In this document: positions 9,217 to 22,295 of the stretch, piece by piece
Numbering within the stretch: position 1 is the first letter of the stretch
How the letters are laid out: each line of letters starts with the position of its first letter
Assembly: GCA_043228905.1 (NCBI GenBank)
Contig: JBHGNT010000120.1
Coordinates: forward strand, 1-64,000
Direction of reading: 5' to 3'
DNA: 64,000 bases
Origin: Azolla caroliniana
Lineage: Eukaryota > Polypodiophyta
Notes under the pieces: generated by a model
Databases searched by the model: none
What the model saw: only the letters and a program-made list of their open reading frames with translations
Told to the model about the DNA's origin: nothing
Made by a program: the position numbers and the translations under genes

Positions 9217-9289
9217 GATCCTATGGCCCAATGGATAAGGCGCTGGTCTACGAAACCAGAGATTCTAGGTTCGATCCCTGGTAGGATCG
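9217..9289 (+). tRNA. tRNA-Arg-ACG: tRNA-Arg (ACG), unit 8
   Basis: Same 73 bases as 922-994. Confidence 0.96.
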
Positions 9290-10052
9290 ATTAGGATTAG
9301 GTTCCGCTTCTCGAGAATCGGAATACAACGAGACTGTTGCGCAATCAATACATGCGTGGATCCCTTGGGGAAGGGATAACATCGCGTATTTGAACGTAAT
9401 CATCGATCACGACGATGCCGTTCACATATTTCTGATGCGCATTCGCTCGAGGGAACATATGAACAATGCCTTTCTTGCTTACGCTCGCCGTGCTCCTGTC
9501 TGGCCTGGTTTGAATACAAGCGAGTAGACGCAAGAATGTGATGACGCCCAGTCGTTGTATGATGTGTATTTGGACGTGGTCCTCAACAAGGATGACGTCG
9601 TTTGAAATTTAGAAACAATCTACACGAAGGCCACCGCTAAGACGTCGCATGCGCGATACTCTTCATTTGGTTAGAGTAGAATGCGCGTATTCGAGATTCA
9701 ACGATGCAAATTTACGTACGAGTGGAAGAACCTAGCGGCCGGTATCATGAGACGAGAACGGTATCTACACATCGGAGATTGACAGTTTGAGACGAAAACT
9801 CTTCTCGAAGGTCATTTGTATGGTTCATGCATGCTTTTCTATGGATTGCATTGCATGCGTCACACCGCATACCTTTATCCGATAAACCCATTTAAGCGCA
9901 TCTCCGTAATGTGGCGAGTAATAGAATGGTAAGGTAAGTGACAAGAGATCCCATGAAAAATACGATGATCAAGAAATATGATGAGAAATGAGAGATCCTA
10001 TCCGATCACGTGCGAGATCTTCATTCCTTTCACGTTTCGATGAATGGTCGAA

Positions 10053-10125
10053 GATCCTATGGCCTAATGGATAAGGCGTTGGTCTTCGAAACCAAAGATT
10101 CTAGGTTCGACCCCTAGTAGGATCG
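10053..10125 (+). tRNA. tRNA-Arg-TCG: tRNA-Arg (TCG), unit 9
   Basis: Same 73 bases as 573-645. Confidence 0.96.
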
Positions 10126-10401
10126 GTTTAGAATCGTGACCCTAGTGTACGTCGACATCAAGAACACGACGACCAAGGATCATTCACGGAGTCATAATGC
10201 GCATCCGTCTCGACCGTCTAGAAAATGCGCGGATCTTGTATCCGCTGTTTTGGCTTAATGGATGCATTCATTTACGAGGATGATGATGTTTAATAGGTAA
10301 AAGAAATGGAACGGTTTATCCGGCACAAATTCCTCATCAAAAGTGCATCGCATGTCCATCGCGATCCTCAATGGAAGTACATTTTCCAATGGAAAACCGA
10401 A

Positions 10402-10474
10402 GATCCTATGGCCCAATGGATAAGGCGCTGGTCTACGAAACCAGAGATTCTAGGTTCGATCCCTGGTAGGATCG
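10402..10474 (+). tRNA. tRNA-Arg-ACG: tRNA-Arg (ACG), unit 9
   Basis: Same 73 bases as 922-994. Confidence 0.96.
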
Positions 10475-11237
10475 ATTAGGATTAGGTTCCGCTTCTCGAG
10501 AATCGGAATACAACGAGACTGTTGCGCAATCAATACATGCGTGGATCCCTTGGGGAAGGGATAACATCGCGTATTTGAACGTAATCATCGATCACGACGA
10601 TGCCGTTCACATATTTCTGATGCGCATTCGCTCGAGGGAACATATGAACAATGCCTTTCTTGCTTACGCTCGCCGTGCTCCTGTCTGGCCTGGTTTGAAT
10701 ACAAGCGAGTAGACGCAAGAATGTGATGACGCCCAGTCGTTGTATGATGTGTATTTGGACGTGGTCCTCAACAAGGATGACGTCGTTTGAAATTTAGAAA
10801 CAATCTACACGAAGGCCACCGCTAAGACGTCGCATGCGCGATACTCTTCATTTGGTTAGAGTAGAATGCGCGTATTCGAGATTCAACGATGCAAATTTAC
10901 GTACGAGTGGAAGAACCTAGCGGCCGGTATCATGAGACGAGAACGGTATCTACACATCGGAGATTGACAGTTTGAGACGAAAACTCTTCTCGAAGGTCAT
11001 TTGTATGGTTCATGCATGCTTTTCTATGGATTGCATTGCATGCGTCACACCGCATACCTTTATCCGATAAACCCATTTAAGCGCATCTCCGTAATGTGGC
11101 GAGTAATAGAATGGTAAGGTAAGTGACAAGAGATCCCATGAAAAATACGATGATCAAGAAATATGATGAGAAATGAGAGATCCTATCCGATCACGTGCGA
11201 GATCTTCATTCCTTTCACGTTTCGATGAATGGTCGAA

Positions 11238-11310
11238 GATCCTATGGCCTAATGGATAAGGCGTTGGTCTTCGAAACCAAAGATTCTAGGTTCGACCCCT
11301 AGTAGGATCG
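11238..11310 (+). tRNA. tRNA-Arg-TCG: tRNA-Arg (TCG), unit 10
   Basis: Same 73 bases as 573-645. Confidence 0.96.
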
Positions 11311-11586
11311 GTTTAGAATCGTGACCCTAGTGTACGTCGACATCAAGAACACGACGACCAAGGATCATTCACGGAGTCATAATGCGCATCCGTCTCGACC
11401 GTCTAGAAAATGCGCGGATCTTGTATCCGCTGTTTTGGCTTAATGGATGCATTCATTTACGAGGATGATGATGTTTAATAGGTAAAAGAAATGGAACGGT
11501 TTATCCGGCACAAATTCCTCATCAAAAGTGCATCGCATGTCCATCGCGATCCTCAATGGAAGTACATTTTCCAATGGAAAACCGAA

Positions 11587-11659
11587 GATCCTATGGCCCA
11601 ATGGATAAGGCGCTGGTCTACGAAACCAGAGATTCTAGGTTCGATCCCTGGTAGGATCG
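11587..11659 (+). tRNA. tRNA-Arg-ACG: tRNA-Arg (ACG), unit 10
   Basis: Same 73 bases as 922-994. Confidence 0.96.
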
Positions 11660-12422
11660 ATTAGGATTAGGTTCCGCTTCTCGAGAATCGGAATACAACG
11701 AGACTGTTGCGCAATCAATACATGCGTGGATCCCTTGGGGAAGGGATAACATCGCGTATTTGAACGTAATCATCGATCACGACGATGCCGTTCACATATT
11801 TCTGATGCGCATTCGCTCGAGGGAACATATGAACAATGCCTTTCTTGCTTACGCTCGCCGTGCTCCTGTCTGGCCTGGTTTGAATACAAGCGAGTAGACG
11901 CAAGAATGTGATGACGCCCAGTCGTTGTATGATGTGTATTTGGACGTGGTCCTCAACAAGGATGACGTCGTTTGAAATTTAGAAACAATCTACACGAAGG
12001 CCACCGCTAAGACGTCGCATGCGCGATACTCTTCATTTGGTTAGAGTAGAATGCGCGTATTCGAGATTCAACGATGCAAATTTACGTACGAGTGGAAGAA
12101 CCTAGCGGCCGGTATCATGAGACGAGAACGGTATCTACACATCGGAGATTGACAGTTTGAGACGAAAACTCTTCTCGAAGGTCATTTGTATGGTTCATGC
12201 ATGCTTTTCTATGGATTGCATTGCATGCGTCACACCGCATACCTTTATCCGATAAACCCATTTAAGCGCATCTCCGTAATGTGGCGAGTAATAGAATGGT
12301 AAGGTAAGTGACAAGAGATCCCATGAAAAATACGATGATCAAGAAATATGATGAGAAATGAGAGATCCTATCCGATCACGTGCGAGATCTTCATTCCTTT
12401 CACGTTTCGATGAATGGTCGAA

Positions 12423-12495
12423 GATCCTATGGCCTAATGGATAAGGCGTTGGTCTTCGAAACCAAAGATTCTAGGTTCGACCCCTAGTAGGATCG
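12423..12495 (+). tRNA. tRNA-Arg-TCG: tRNA-Arg (TCG), unit 11
   Basis: Same 73 bases as 573-645. Confidence 0.96.
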
Positions 12496-12771
12496 GTTTA
12501 GAATCGTGACCCTAGTGTACGTCGACATCAAGAACACGACGACCAAGGATCATTCACGGAGTCATAATGCGCATCCGTCTCGACCGTCTAGAAAATGCGC
12601 GGATCTTGTATCCGCTGTTTTGGCTTAATGGATGCATTCATTTACGAGGATGATGATGTTTAATAGGTAAAAGAAATGGAACGGTTTATCCGGCACAAAT
12701 TCCTCATCAAAAGTGCATCGCATGTCCATCGCGATCCTCAATGGAAGTACATTTTCCAATGGAAAACCGAA

Positions 12772-12844
12772 GATCCTATGGCCCAATGGATAAGGCGCTG
12801 GTCTACGAAACCAGAGATTCTAGGTTCGATCCCTGGTAGGATCG
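12772..12844 (+). tRNA. tRNA-Arg-ACG: tRNA-Arg (ACG), unit 11
   Basis: Same 73 bases as 922-994. Confidence 0.96.
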
Positions 12845-13607
12845 ATTAGGATTAGGTTCCGCTTCTCGAGAATCGGAATACAACGAGACTGTTGCGCAAT
12901 CAATACATGCGTGGATCCCTTGGGGAAGGGATAACATCGCGTATTTGAACGTAATCATCGATCACGACGATGCCGTTCACATATTTCTGATGCGCATTCG
13001 CTCGAGGGAACATATGAACAATGCCTTTCTTGCTTACGCTCGCCGTGCTCCTGTCTGGCCTGGTTTGAATACAAGCGAGTAGACGCAAGAATGTGATGAC
13101 GCCCAGTCGTTGTATGATGTGTATTTGGACGTGGTCCTCAACAAGGATGACGTCGTTTGAAATTTAGAAACAATCTACACGAAGGCCACCGCTAAGACGT
13201 CGCATGCGCGATACTCTTCATTTGGTTAGAGTAGAATGCGCGTATTCGAGATTCAACGATGCAAATTTACGTACGAGTGGAAGAACCTAGCGGCCGGTAT
13301 CATGAGACGAGAACGGTATCTACACATCGGAGATTGACAGTTTGAGACGAAAACTCTTCTCGAAGGTCATTTGTATGGTTCATGCATGCTTTTCTATGGA
13401 TTGCATTGCATGCGTCACACCGCATACCTTTATCCGATAAACCCATTTAAGCGCATCTCCGTAATGTGGCGAGTAATAGAATGGTAAGGTAAGTGACAAG
13501 AGATCCCATGAAAAATACGATGATCAAGAAATATGATGAGAAATGAGAGATCCTATCCGATCACGTGCGAGATCTTCATTCCTTTCACGTTTCGATGAAT
13601 GGTCGAA

Positions 13608-13680
13608 GATCCTATGGCCTAATGGATAAGGCGTTGGTCTTCGAAACCAAAGATTCTAGGTTCGACCCCTAGTAGGATCG
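13608..13680 (+). tRNA. tRNA-Arg-TCG: tRNA-Arg (TCG), unit 12
   Basis: Same 73 bases as 573-645. Confidence 0.96.
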
Positions 13681-13956
13681 GTTTAGAATCGTGACCCTAG
13701 TGTACGTCGACATCAAGAACACGACGACCAAGGATCATTCACGGAGTCATAATGCGCATCCGTCTCGACCGTCTAGAAAATGCGCGGATCTTGTATCCGC
13801 TGTTTTGGCTTAATGGATGCATTCATTTACGAGGATGATGATGTTTAATAGGTAAAAGAAATGGAACGGTTTATCCGGCACAAATTCCTCATCAAAAGTG
13901 CATCGCATGTCCATCGCGATCCTCAATGGAAGTACATTTTCCAATGGAAAACCGAA

Positions 13957-14029
13957 GATCCTATGGCCCAATGGATAAGGCGCTGGTCTACGAAACCAGA
14001 GATTCTAGGTTCGATCCCTGGTAGGATCG
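13957..14029 (+). tRNA. tRNA-Arg-ACG: tRNA-Arg (ACG), unit 12
   Basis: Same 73 bases as 922-994. Confidence 0.96.
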
Positions 14030-14764
14030 ATTAGGATTAGGTTCCGCTTCTCGAGAATCGGAATACAACGAGACTGTTGCGCAATCAATACATGCGTGGA
14101 TCCCTTGGGGAAGGGATAACATCGCGTATTTGAACGTAATCATCGATCACGACGATGCCGTTCACATATTTCTGATGCGCATTCGCTCGAGGGAACATAT
14201 GAACAATGCCTTTCTTGCTTACGCTCGCCGTGCTCCTGTCTGGCCTGGTTTGAATACAAGCGAGTAGACGCAAGAATGTGATGACGCCCAGTCGTTGTAT
14301 GATGTGTATTTGGACGTGGTCCTCAACAAGGATGACGTCGTTTGAAATTTAGAAACAATCTACACGAAGGCCACCGCTAAGACGTCGCATGCGCGATACT
14401 CTTCATTTGGTTAGAGTAGAATGCGCGTATTCGAGATTCAACGATGCAAATTTACGTACGAGTGGAAGAACCTAGCGGCCGGTATCATGAGACGAGAACG
14501 GTATCTACACATCGGAGATTGACTCATTTGTATGGTTCATGCATGCTTTTCTATGGATTGCATTGCATGCGTCACACCGCATACCTTTATCCGATAAACC
14601 CATTTAAGCGCATCTCCGTAATGTGGCGAGTAATAGAATGGTAAGGTAAGTGACAAGAGATCCCATGAAAAATACGATGATCAAGAAATATGATGAGAAA
14701 TGAGAGATCCTATCCGATCACGTGCGAGATCTTCATTCCTTTCACGTTTCGATGAATGGTCGAA

Positions 14765-14837
14765 GATCCTATGGCCTAATGGATAAGGCGTTGGTCTTCG
14801 AAACCAAAGATTCTAGGTTCGACCCCTAGTAGGATCG
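14765..14837 (+). tRNA. tRNA-Arg-TCG: tRNA-Arg (TCG), unit 13
   Basis: Gene unchanged. It lies downstream of the 28-bp spacer deletion, which ends 241 bases before it. Confidence 0.96.
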
Positions 14838-15113
14838 GTTTAGAATCGTGACCCTAGTGTACGTCGACATCAAGAACACGACGACCAAGGATCATTCACG
14901 GAGTCATAATGCGCATCCGTCTCGACCGTCTAGAAAATGCGCGGATCTTGTATCCGCTGTTTTGGCTTAATGGATGCATTCATTTACGAGGATGATGATG
15001 TTTAATAGGTAAAAGAAATGGAACGGTTTATCCGGCACAAATTCCTCATCAAAAGTGCATCGCATGTCCATCGCGATCCTCAATGGAAGTACATTTTCCA
15101 ATGGAAAACCGAA

Positions 15114-15186
15114 GATCCTATGGCCCAATGGATAAGGCGCTGGTCTACGAAACCAGAGATTCTAGGTTCGATCCCTGGTAGGATCG
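15114..15186 (+). tRNA. tRNA-Arg-ACG: tRNA-Arg (ACG), unit 13
   Basis: Same 73 bases as 922-994. Last unit of the first block with T at unit position 1003. Confidence 0.96.
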
Positions 15187-15949
15187 ATTAGGATTAGGTT
15201 CCGCTTCTCGAGAATCGGAATACAACGAGACTGTTGCGCAATCAATACATGCGTGGATCCCTTGGGGAAGGGATAACATCGCGTATTTGAACGTAATCAT
15301 CGATCACGACGATGCCGTTCACATATTTCTGATGCGCATTCGCTCGAGGGAACATATGAACAATGCCTTTCTTGCTTACGCTCGCCGTGCTCCTGTCTGG
15401 CCTGGTTTGAATACAAGCGAGTAGACGCAAGAATGTGATGACGCCCAGTCGTTGTATGATGTGTATTTGGACGTGGTCCTCAACAAGGATGACGTCGTTT
15501 GAAATTTAGAAACAATCTACACGAAGGCCACCGCTAAGACGTCGCATGCGCGATACTCTTCATTTGGTTAGAGTAGAATGCGCGTATTCGAGATTCAACG
15601 ATGCAAATTTACGTACGAGTGGAAGAACCTAGCGGCCGGTATCATGAGACGAGAACGGTATCTACACATCGGAGATTGACAGTTTGAGACGAAAACTCTT
15701 CTCGAAGGTCATTTGTATGGTTCATGCATGCTTTTCTATGGATTGCATTGCATGCGTCACACCGCATACCTTTATCCGATAAACCCATTTAAGCGCATCT
15801 CCGTAATGTGGCGAGTAATAGAATGGTAAGGTAAGTGACAAGAGATCCCATGAAAAATACGATGATCAAGAAATATGATGAGAAATGAGAGATCCTATCC
15901 GATCACGTGCGAGATCTTCATTCCTTTCACGTTTCGATGAATGGTCGAA

Positions 15950-16022
15950 GATCCTATGGCCTAATGGATAAGGCGTTGGTCTTCGAAACCAAAGATTCTA
16001 GGTTCGACCCCTAGTAGGATCG
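15950..16022 (+). tRNA. tRNA-Arg-TCG: tRNA-Arg (TCG), unit 14
   Basis: Gene unchanged. First unit of the variable block (G at unit position 845, C at 1003). Confidence 0.96.
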
Positions 16023-16298
16023 GTTTAGAATCGTGACCCTAGTGTACGTCGACATCAAGAACACGACGACCAAGGATCATTCACGGAGTCATAATGCGCA
16101 TCCGTCTCGACCGTCTAGAAAATGCGCGGATCTTGTATCCGCTGTTTTGGCTTAATGGATGCATTCATTTACGAGGATGATGATGTTTAATAGGTAAAAG
16201 AAATGGAACGGTTTATCCGGCGCAAATTCCTCATCAAAAGTGCATCGCATGTCCATCGCGATCCTCAATGGAAGTACATTTTCCAATGGAAAACCGAA

Positions 16299-16371
16299 GA
16301 TCCTATGGCCCAATGGATAAGGCGCTGGTCTACGAAACCAGAGATTCTAGGTTCGATCCCTGGTAGGATCG
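16299..16371 (+). tRNA. tRNA-Arg-ACG: tRNA-Arg (ACG), unit 14
   Basis: Gene unchanged from 922-994. The 3' flank is of the C1003 type. Confidence 0.96.
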
Positions 16372-17134
16372 ATTAGGATCAGGTTCCGCTTCTCGAGAAT
16401 CGGAATACAACGAGACTGTTGCGCAATCAATACATGCGTGGATCCCTTGGGGAAGGGATAACATCGCGTATTTGAACGTAATCATCGATCACGACGATGC
16501 CGTTCACATATTTCTGATGCGCATTCGCTCGAGGGAACATATGAACAATGCCTTTCTTGCTTACGCTCGCCGTGCTCCTGTCTGGCCTGGTTTGAATACA
16601 AGCGAGTAGACGCAAGAATGTGATGACGCCCAGTCGTTGTATGATGTGTATTTGGACGTGGTCCTCAACAAGGATGACGTCGTTTGAAATTTAGAAACAA
16701 TCTACACGAAGGCCACCGCTAAGACGTCGCATGCGCGATACTCTTCATTTGGTTAGAGTAGAATGCGCGTATTCGAGATTCAACGATGCAAATTTACGTA
16801 CGAGTGGAAGAACCTAGCGGCCGGTATCATGAGACGGGAACGGTATCTACACATCGGAGATTGACAGTTTGAGACGAAAACTCTTCTCGAAGGTCATTTG
16901 TATGGTTCATGCATGCTTTTCTATGGATTGCATTGCATGCGTCACACCGCATACCTTTATCCGATAAACCCATTTAAGCGCATCTCCGTAATGTGGCGAG
17001 TAATAGAATGGTAAGGTAAGTGACAAGAGATCCCATGAAAAATACGATGATCAAGAAATATGATGAGAAATGAGAGATCCTATCCGATCACGTGCGAGAT
17101 CTTCATTCCTTTCACGTTTCGATGAATGGTCGAA

Positions 17135-17207
17135 GATCCTATGGCCTAATGGATAAGGCGTTGGTCTTCGAAACCAAAGATTCTAGGTTCGACCCCTAGT
17201 AGGATCG
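17135..17207 (+). tRNA. tRNA-Arg-TCG: tRNA-Arg (TCG), unit 15
   Basis: Gene unchanged. Spacer of this unit has G275, G821 and a private G>C at 17735. Confidence 0.96.
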
Positions 17208-17483
17208 GTTTAGAATCGTGACCCTAGTGTACGTCGACATCAAGAACACGACGACCAAGGATCATTCACGGAGTCATAATGCGCATCCGTCTCGACCGTC
17301 TAGAAAATGCGCGGATCTTGTATCCGCTGTTTTGGCTTAATGGATGCATTCATTTACGAGGATGATGATGTTTAATAGGTAAGAGAAATGGAACGGTTTA
17401 TCCGGCACAAATTCCTCATCAAAAGTGCATCGCATGTCCATCGCGATCCTCAATGGAAGTACATTTTCCAATGGAAAACCGAA

Positions 17484-17556
17484 GATCCTATGGCCCAATG
17501 GATAAGGCGCTGGTCTACGAAACCAGAGATTCTAGGTTCGATCCCTGGTAGGATCG
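17484..17556 (+). tRNA. tRNA-Arg-ACG: tRNA-Arg (ACG), unit 15
   Basis: Gene unchanged from 922-994. C1003 type flank. Confidence 0.96.
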
Positions 17557-18318
17557 ATTAGGATCAGGTTCCGCTTCTCGAGAATCGGAATACAACGAGA
17601 CTGTTGCGCAATCAATACATGCGTGGATCCCTTGGGGAAGGGATAACATCGCGTATTTGAACGTAATCATCGATCACGACGATGCCGTTCACATATTTCT
17701 GATGCGCATTCGCTCGAGGGAACATATGAACAATCCCTTTCTTGCTTACGCTCGCCGTGCTCCTGTCTGGCCTGGTTTGAATACAAGCGAGTAGACGCAA
17801 GAATGTGATGACGCCCAGTCGTTGTATGATGTGTATTTGGACGTGGTCCTCAACAAGGATGACGTCGTTTGAAATTTAGAAACAATCTACACGAAGGCCA
17901 CCGCTAAGACGTCGCATGCGCGATACTCTTCATTTGGTTAGAGTAGAATGCGCGTATTCGAGATTCAACGATGCAAATTTACGTACGAGTGGAAGAACCT
18001 AGCGGCCGGTATCATGAGACGGGAACGGTATCTACACATCGGAGATTGACAGTTTGAGACGAAAACTCTTCTCGAAGGTCATTTGTATGGTTCATGCATG
18101 CTTTTCTATGGATTGCATTGCATGCGTCACACCGCATACCTTTATCCGATAAACCCATTTAAGCGCATCTCCGTAATGTGGCGAGTAATAGAATGGTAAG
18201 GTAAGTGACAAGAGATCCCATGAAAAATACGATGATCAAGAAATATGATGAGAAATGAGAGATCCTATCCGATCACGTGCGAGATCTTCATTCCTTCACG
18301 TTTCGATGAATGGTCGAA

Positions 18319-18391
18319 GATCCTATGGCCTAATGGATAAGGCGTTGGTCTTCGAAACCAAAGATTCTAGGTTCGACCCCTAGTAGGATCG
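18319..18391 (+). tRNA. tRNA-Arg-TCG: tRNA-Arg (TCG), unit 16
   Basis: Gene unchanged. Its leader has lost one T (TT instead of TTT at 18295-18296), in the loop of the leader inverted repeat, making the unit 1184 bp. Confidence 0.96.
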
Positions 18392-18667
18392 GTTTAGAAT
18401 CGTGACCCTAGTGTACGTCGACATCAAGAACACGACGACCAAGGATCATTCACGGAGTCATAATGCGCATCCGTCTCGACCGTCTAGAAAATGCGCGGAT
18501 CTTGTATCCGCTGTTTTGGCTTAATGGATGCATTCATTTACGAGGATGATGATGTTTAATAGGTAAGAGAAATGGAACGGTTTATCCGGCGCAAATTCCT
18601 CATCAAAAGTGCATCGCATGTCCATCGCGATCCTCAATGGAAGTACATTTTCCAATGGAAAACCGAA

Positions 18668-18740
18668 GATCCTATGGCCCAATGGATAAGGCGCTGGTCT
18701 ACGAAACCAGAGATTCTAGGTTCGATCCCTGGTAGGATCG
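18668..18740 (+). tRNA. tRNA-Arg-ACG: tRNA-Arg (ACG), unit 16
   Basis: Gene unchanged from 922-994. C1003 type flank. Confidence 0.96.
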
Positions 18741-19503
18741 ATTAGGATCAGGTTCCGCTTCTCGAGAATCGGAATACAACGAGACTGTTGCGCAATCAAT
18801 ACATGCGTGGATCCCTTGGGGAAGGGATAACATCGCGTATTTGAACGTAATCATCGATCACGACGATGCCGTTCACATATTTCTGATGCGCATTCGCTCG
18901 AGGGAACATATGAACAATGCCTTTCTTGCTTACGCTCGCCGTGCTCCTGTCTGGCCTGGTTTGAATACAAGCGAGTAGACGCAAGAATGTGATGACGCCC
19001 AGTCGTTGTATGATGTGTATTTGGACGTGGTCCTCAACAAGGATGACGTCGTTTGAAATTTAGAAACAATCTACACGAAGGCCACCGCTAAGACGTCGCA
19101 TGCGCGATACTCTTCATTTGGTTAGAGTAGAATGCGCGTATTCGAGATTCAACGATGCAAATTTACGTACGAGTGGAAGAACCTAGCGGCCGGTATCATG
19201 AGACGGGAACGGTATCTACACATCGGAGATTGACAGTTTGAGACGAAAACTCTTCTCGAAGGTCATTTGTATGGTTCATGCATGCTTTTCTATGGATTGC
19301 ATTGCATGCGTCACACCGCATACCTTTATCCGATAAACCCATTTAAGCGCATCTCCGTAATGTGGCGAGTAATAGAATGGTAAGGTAAGTGACAAGAGAT
19401 CCCATGAAAAATACGATGATCAAGAAATATGATGAGAAATGAGAGATCCTATCCGATCACGTGCGAGATCTTCATTCCTTTCACGTTTCGATGAATGGTC
19501 GAA

Positions 19504-19576
19504 GATCCTATGGCCTAATGGATAAGGCGTTGGTCTTCGAAACCAAAGATTCTAGGTTCGACCCCTAGTAGGATCG
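19504..19576 (+). tRNA. tRNA-Arg-TCG: tRNA-Arg (TCG), unit 17
   Basis: Gene unchanged. Unit has G275, A821, G845. Confidence 0.96.
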
Positions 19577-19852
19577 GTTTAGAATCGTGACCCTAGTGTA
19601 CGTCGACATCAAGAACACGACGACCAAGGATCATTCACGGAGTCATAATGCGCATCCGTCTCGACCGTCTAGAAAATGCGCGGATCTTGTATCCGCTGTT
19701 TTGGCTTAATGGATGCATTCATTTACGAGGATGATGATGTTTAATAGGTAAAAGAAATGGAACGGTTTATCCGGCGCAAATTCCTCATCAAAAGTGCATC
19801 GCATGTCCATCGCGATCCTCAATGGAAGTACATTTTCCAATGGAAAACCGAA

Positions 19853-19925
19853 GATCCTATGGCCCAATGGATAAGGCGCTGGTCTACGAAACCAGAGATT
19901 CTAGGTTCGATCCCTGGTAGGATCG
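19853..19925 (+). tRNA. tRNA-Arg-ACG: tRNA-Arg (ACG), unit 17
   Basis: Gene unchanged from 922-994. C1003 type flank. Confidence 0.96.
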
Positions 19926-20688
19926 ATTAGGATCAGGTTCCGCTTCTCGAGAATCGGAATACAACGAGACTGTTGCGCAATCAATACATGCGTGGATCCC
20001 TTGGGGAAGGGATAACATCGCGTATTTGAACGTAATCATCGATCACGACGATGCCGTTCACATATTTCTGATGCGCATTCGCTCGAGGGAACATATGAAC
20101 AATGCCTTTCTTGCTTACGCTCGCCGTGCTCCTGTCTGGCCTGGTTTGAATACAAGCGAGTAGACGCAAGAATGTGATGACGCCCAGTCGTTGTATGATG
20201 TGTATTTGGACGTGGTCCTCAACAAGGATGACGTCGTTTGAAATTTAGAAACAATCTACACGAAGGCCACCGCTAAGACGTCGCATGCGCGATACTCTTC
20301 ATTTGGTTAGAGTAGAATGCGCGTATTCGAGATTCAACGATGCAAATTTACGTACGAGTGGAAGAACCTAGCGGCCGGTATCATGAGACGGGAACGGTAT
20401 CTACACATCGGAGATTGACAGTTTGAGACGAAAACTCTTCTCGAAGGTCATTTGTATGGTTCATGCATGCTTTTCTATGGATTGCATTGCATGCGTCACA
20501 CCGCATACCTTTATCCGATAAACCCATTTAAGCGCATCTCCGTAATGTGGCGAGTAATAGAATGGTAAGGTAAGTGACAAGAGATCCCATGAAAAATACG
20601 ATGATCAAGAAATATGATGAGAAATGAGAGATCCTATCCGATCACGTGCGAGATCTTCATTCCTTTCACGTTTCGATGAATGGTCGAA

Positions 20689-20761
20689 GATCCTATGGCC
20701 TAATGGATAAGGCGTTGGTCTTCGAAACCAAAGATTCTAGGTTCGACCCCTAGTAGGATCG
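20689..20761 (+). tRNA. tRNA-Arg-TCG: tRNA-Arg (TCG), unit 18
   Basis: Gene unchanged. Unit has G275, G821, G845. Confidence 0.96.
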
Positions 20762-21037
20762 GTTTAGAATCGTGACCCTAGTGTACGTCGACATCAAGAA
20801 CACGACGACCAAGGATCATTCACGGAGTCATAATGCGCATCCGTCTCGACCGTCTAGAAAATGCGCGGATCTTGTATCCGCTGTTTTGGCTTAATGGATG
20901 CATTCATTTACGAGGATGATGATGTTTAATAGGTAAGAGAAATGGAACGGTTTATCCGGCGCAAATTCCTCATCAAAAGTGCATCGCATGTCCATCGCGA
21001 TCCTCAATGGAAGTACATTTTCCAATGGAAAACCGAA

Positions 21038-21110
21038 GATCCTATGGCCCAATGGATAAGGCGCTGGTCTACGAAACCAGAGATTCTAGGTTCGATCCCT
21101 GGTAGGATCG
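21038..21110 (+). tRNA. tRNA-Arg-ACG: tRNA-Arg (ACG), unit 18
   Basis: Gene unchanged from 922-994. C1003 type flank. Confidence 0.96.
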
Positions 21111-21873
21111 ATTAGGATCAGGTTCCGCTTCTCGAGAATCGGAATACAACGAGACTGTTGCGCAATCAATACATGCGTGGATCCCTTGGGGAAGGGATAA
21201 CATCGCGTATTTGAACGTAATCATCGATCACGACGATGCCGTTCACATATTTCTGATGCGCATTCGCTCGAGGGAACATATGAACAATGCCTTTCTTGCT
21301 TACGCTCGCCGTGCTCCTGTCTGGCCTGGTTTGAATACAAGCGAGTAGACGCAAGAATGTGATGACGCCCAGTCGTTGTATGATGTGTATTTGGACGTGG
21401 TCCTCAACAAGGATGACGTCGTTTGAAATTTAGAAACAATCTACACGAAGGCCACCGCTAAGACGTCGCATGCGCGATACTCTTCATTTGGTTAGAGTAG
21501 AATGCGCGTATTCGAGATTCAACGATGCAAATTTACGTACGAGTGGAAGAACCTAGCGGCCGGTATCATGAGACGGGAACGGTATCTACACATCGGAGAT
21601 TGACAGTTTGAGACGAAAACTCTTCTCGAAGGTCATTTGTATGGTTCATGCATGCTTTTCTATGGATTGCATTGCATGCGTCACACCGCATACCTTTATC
21701 CGATAAACCCATTTAAGCGCATCTCCGTAATGTGGCGAGTAATAGAATGGTAAGGTAAGTGACAAGAGATCCCATGAAAAATACGATGATCAAGAAATAT
21801 GATGAGAAATGAGAGATCCTATCCGATCACGTGCGAGATCTTCATTCCTTTCACGTTTCGATGAATGGTCGAA

Positions 21874-21946
21874 GATCCTATGGCCTAATGGATAAGGCGT
21901 CGGTCTTCGAAACCAAAGATTCTAGGTTCGACCCCTAGTAGGATCG
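21874..21946 (+). tRNA. tRNA-Arg-TCG: tRNA-Arg (TCG), unit 19, anticodon-stem variant
   Basis: T>C at 21901 changes tRNA position 28, so the 28-42 pair of the anticodon stem becomes a C-A mismatch; the other four stem pairs and the anticodon remain. Nothing compensates on the 3' side. Such a mismatch may lower stability or charging but need not abolish function. First of four consecutive units with this change. Confidence 0.9.
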
Positions 21947-22222
21947 GTTTAGAATCGTGACCCTAGTGTACGTCGACATCAAGAACACGACGACCAAGGA
22001 TCATTCACGGAGTCATAATGCGCATCCGTCTCGACCGTCTAGAAAATGCGCGGATCTTGTATCCGCTGTTTTGGCTTAATGGATGCATTCATTTACGAGG
22101 ATGATGATGTTTAATAGGTAAAAGAAATGGAACGGTTTATCCGGCGCAAATTCCTCATCAAAAGTGCATCGCATGTCCATCGCGATCCTCAATGGAAGTA
22201 CATTTTCCAATGGAAAACCGAA

Positions 22223-22295
22223 GATCCTATGGCCCAATGGATAAGGCGCTGGTCTACGAAACCAGAGATTCTAGGTTCGATCCCTGGTAGGATCG
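22223..22295 (+). tRNA. tRNA-Arg-ACG: tRNA-Arg (ACG), unit 19
   Basis: Gene unchanged from 922-994. C1003 type flank. Confidence 0.96.

Larger units (their letters stand above)
14221..15377. repeat. Short unit 13 (1157 bp) with a 28-bp deletion
   Basis: Between 14523 and 14524 the 28 bases found at unit positions 304-331 elsewhere are missing. They include the AGTTT/AAACT inverted repeat. The two sides share no microhomology that I can see. Both tRNA genes of the unit are intact. The deletion is not found in any other unit, so it has not spread. It fuses frames and creates an incidental 66-codon open frame at 14444-14644 that I do not regard as a gene. Confidence 0.95.

Noticed and set aside
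14444-14644. 66-codon open frame in unit 13
   Set aside because: Created by the 28-bp deletion; no other unit has it.
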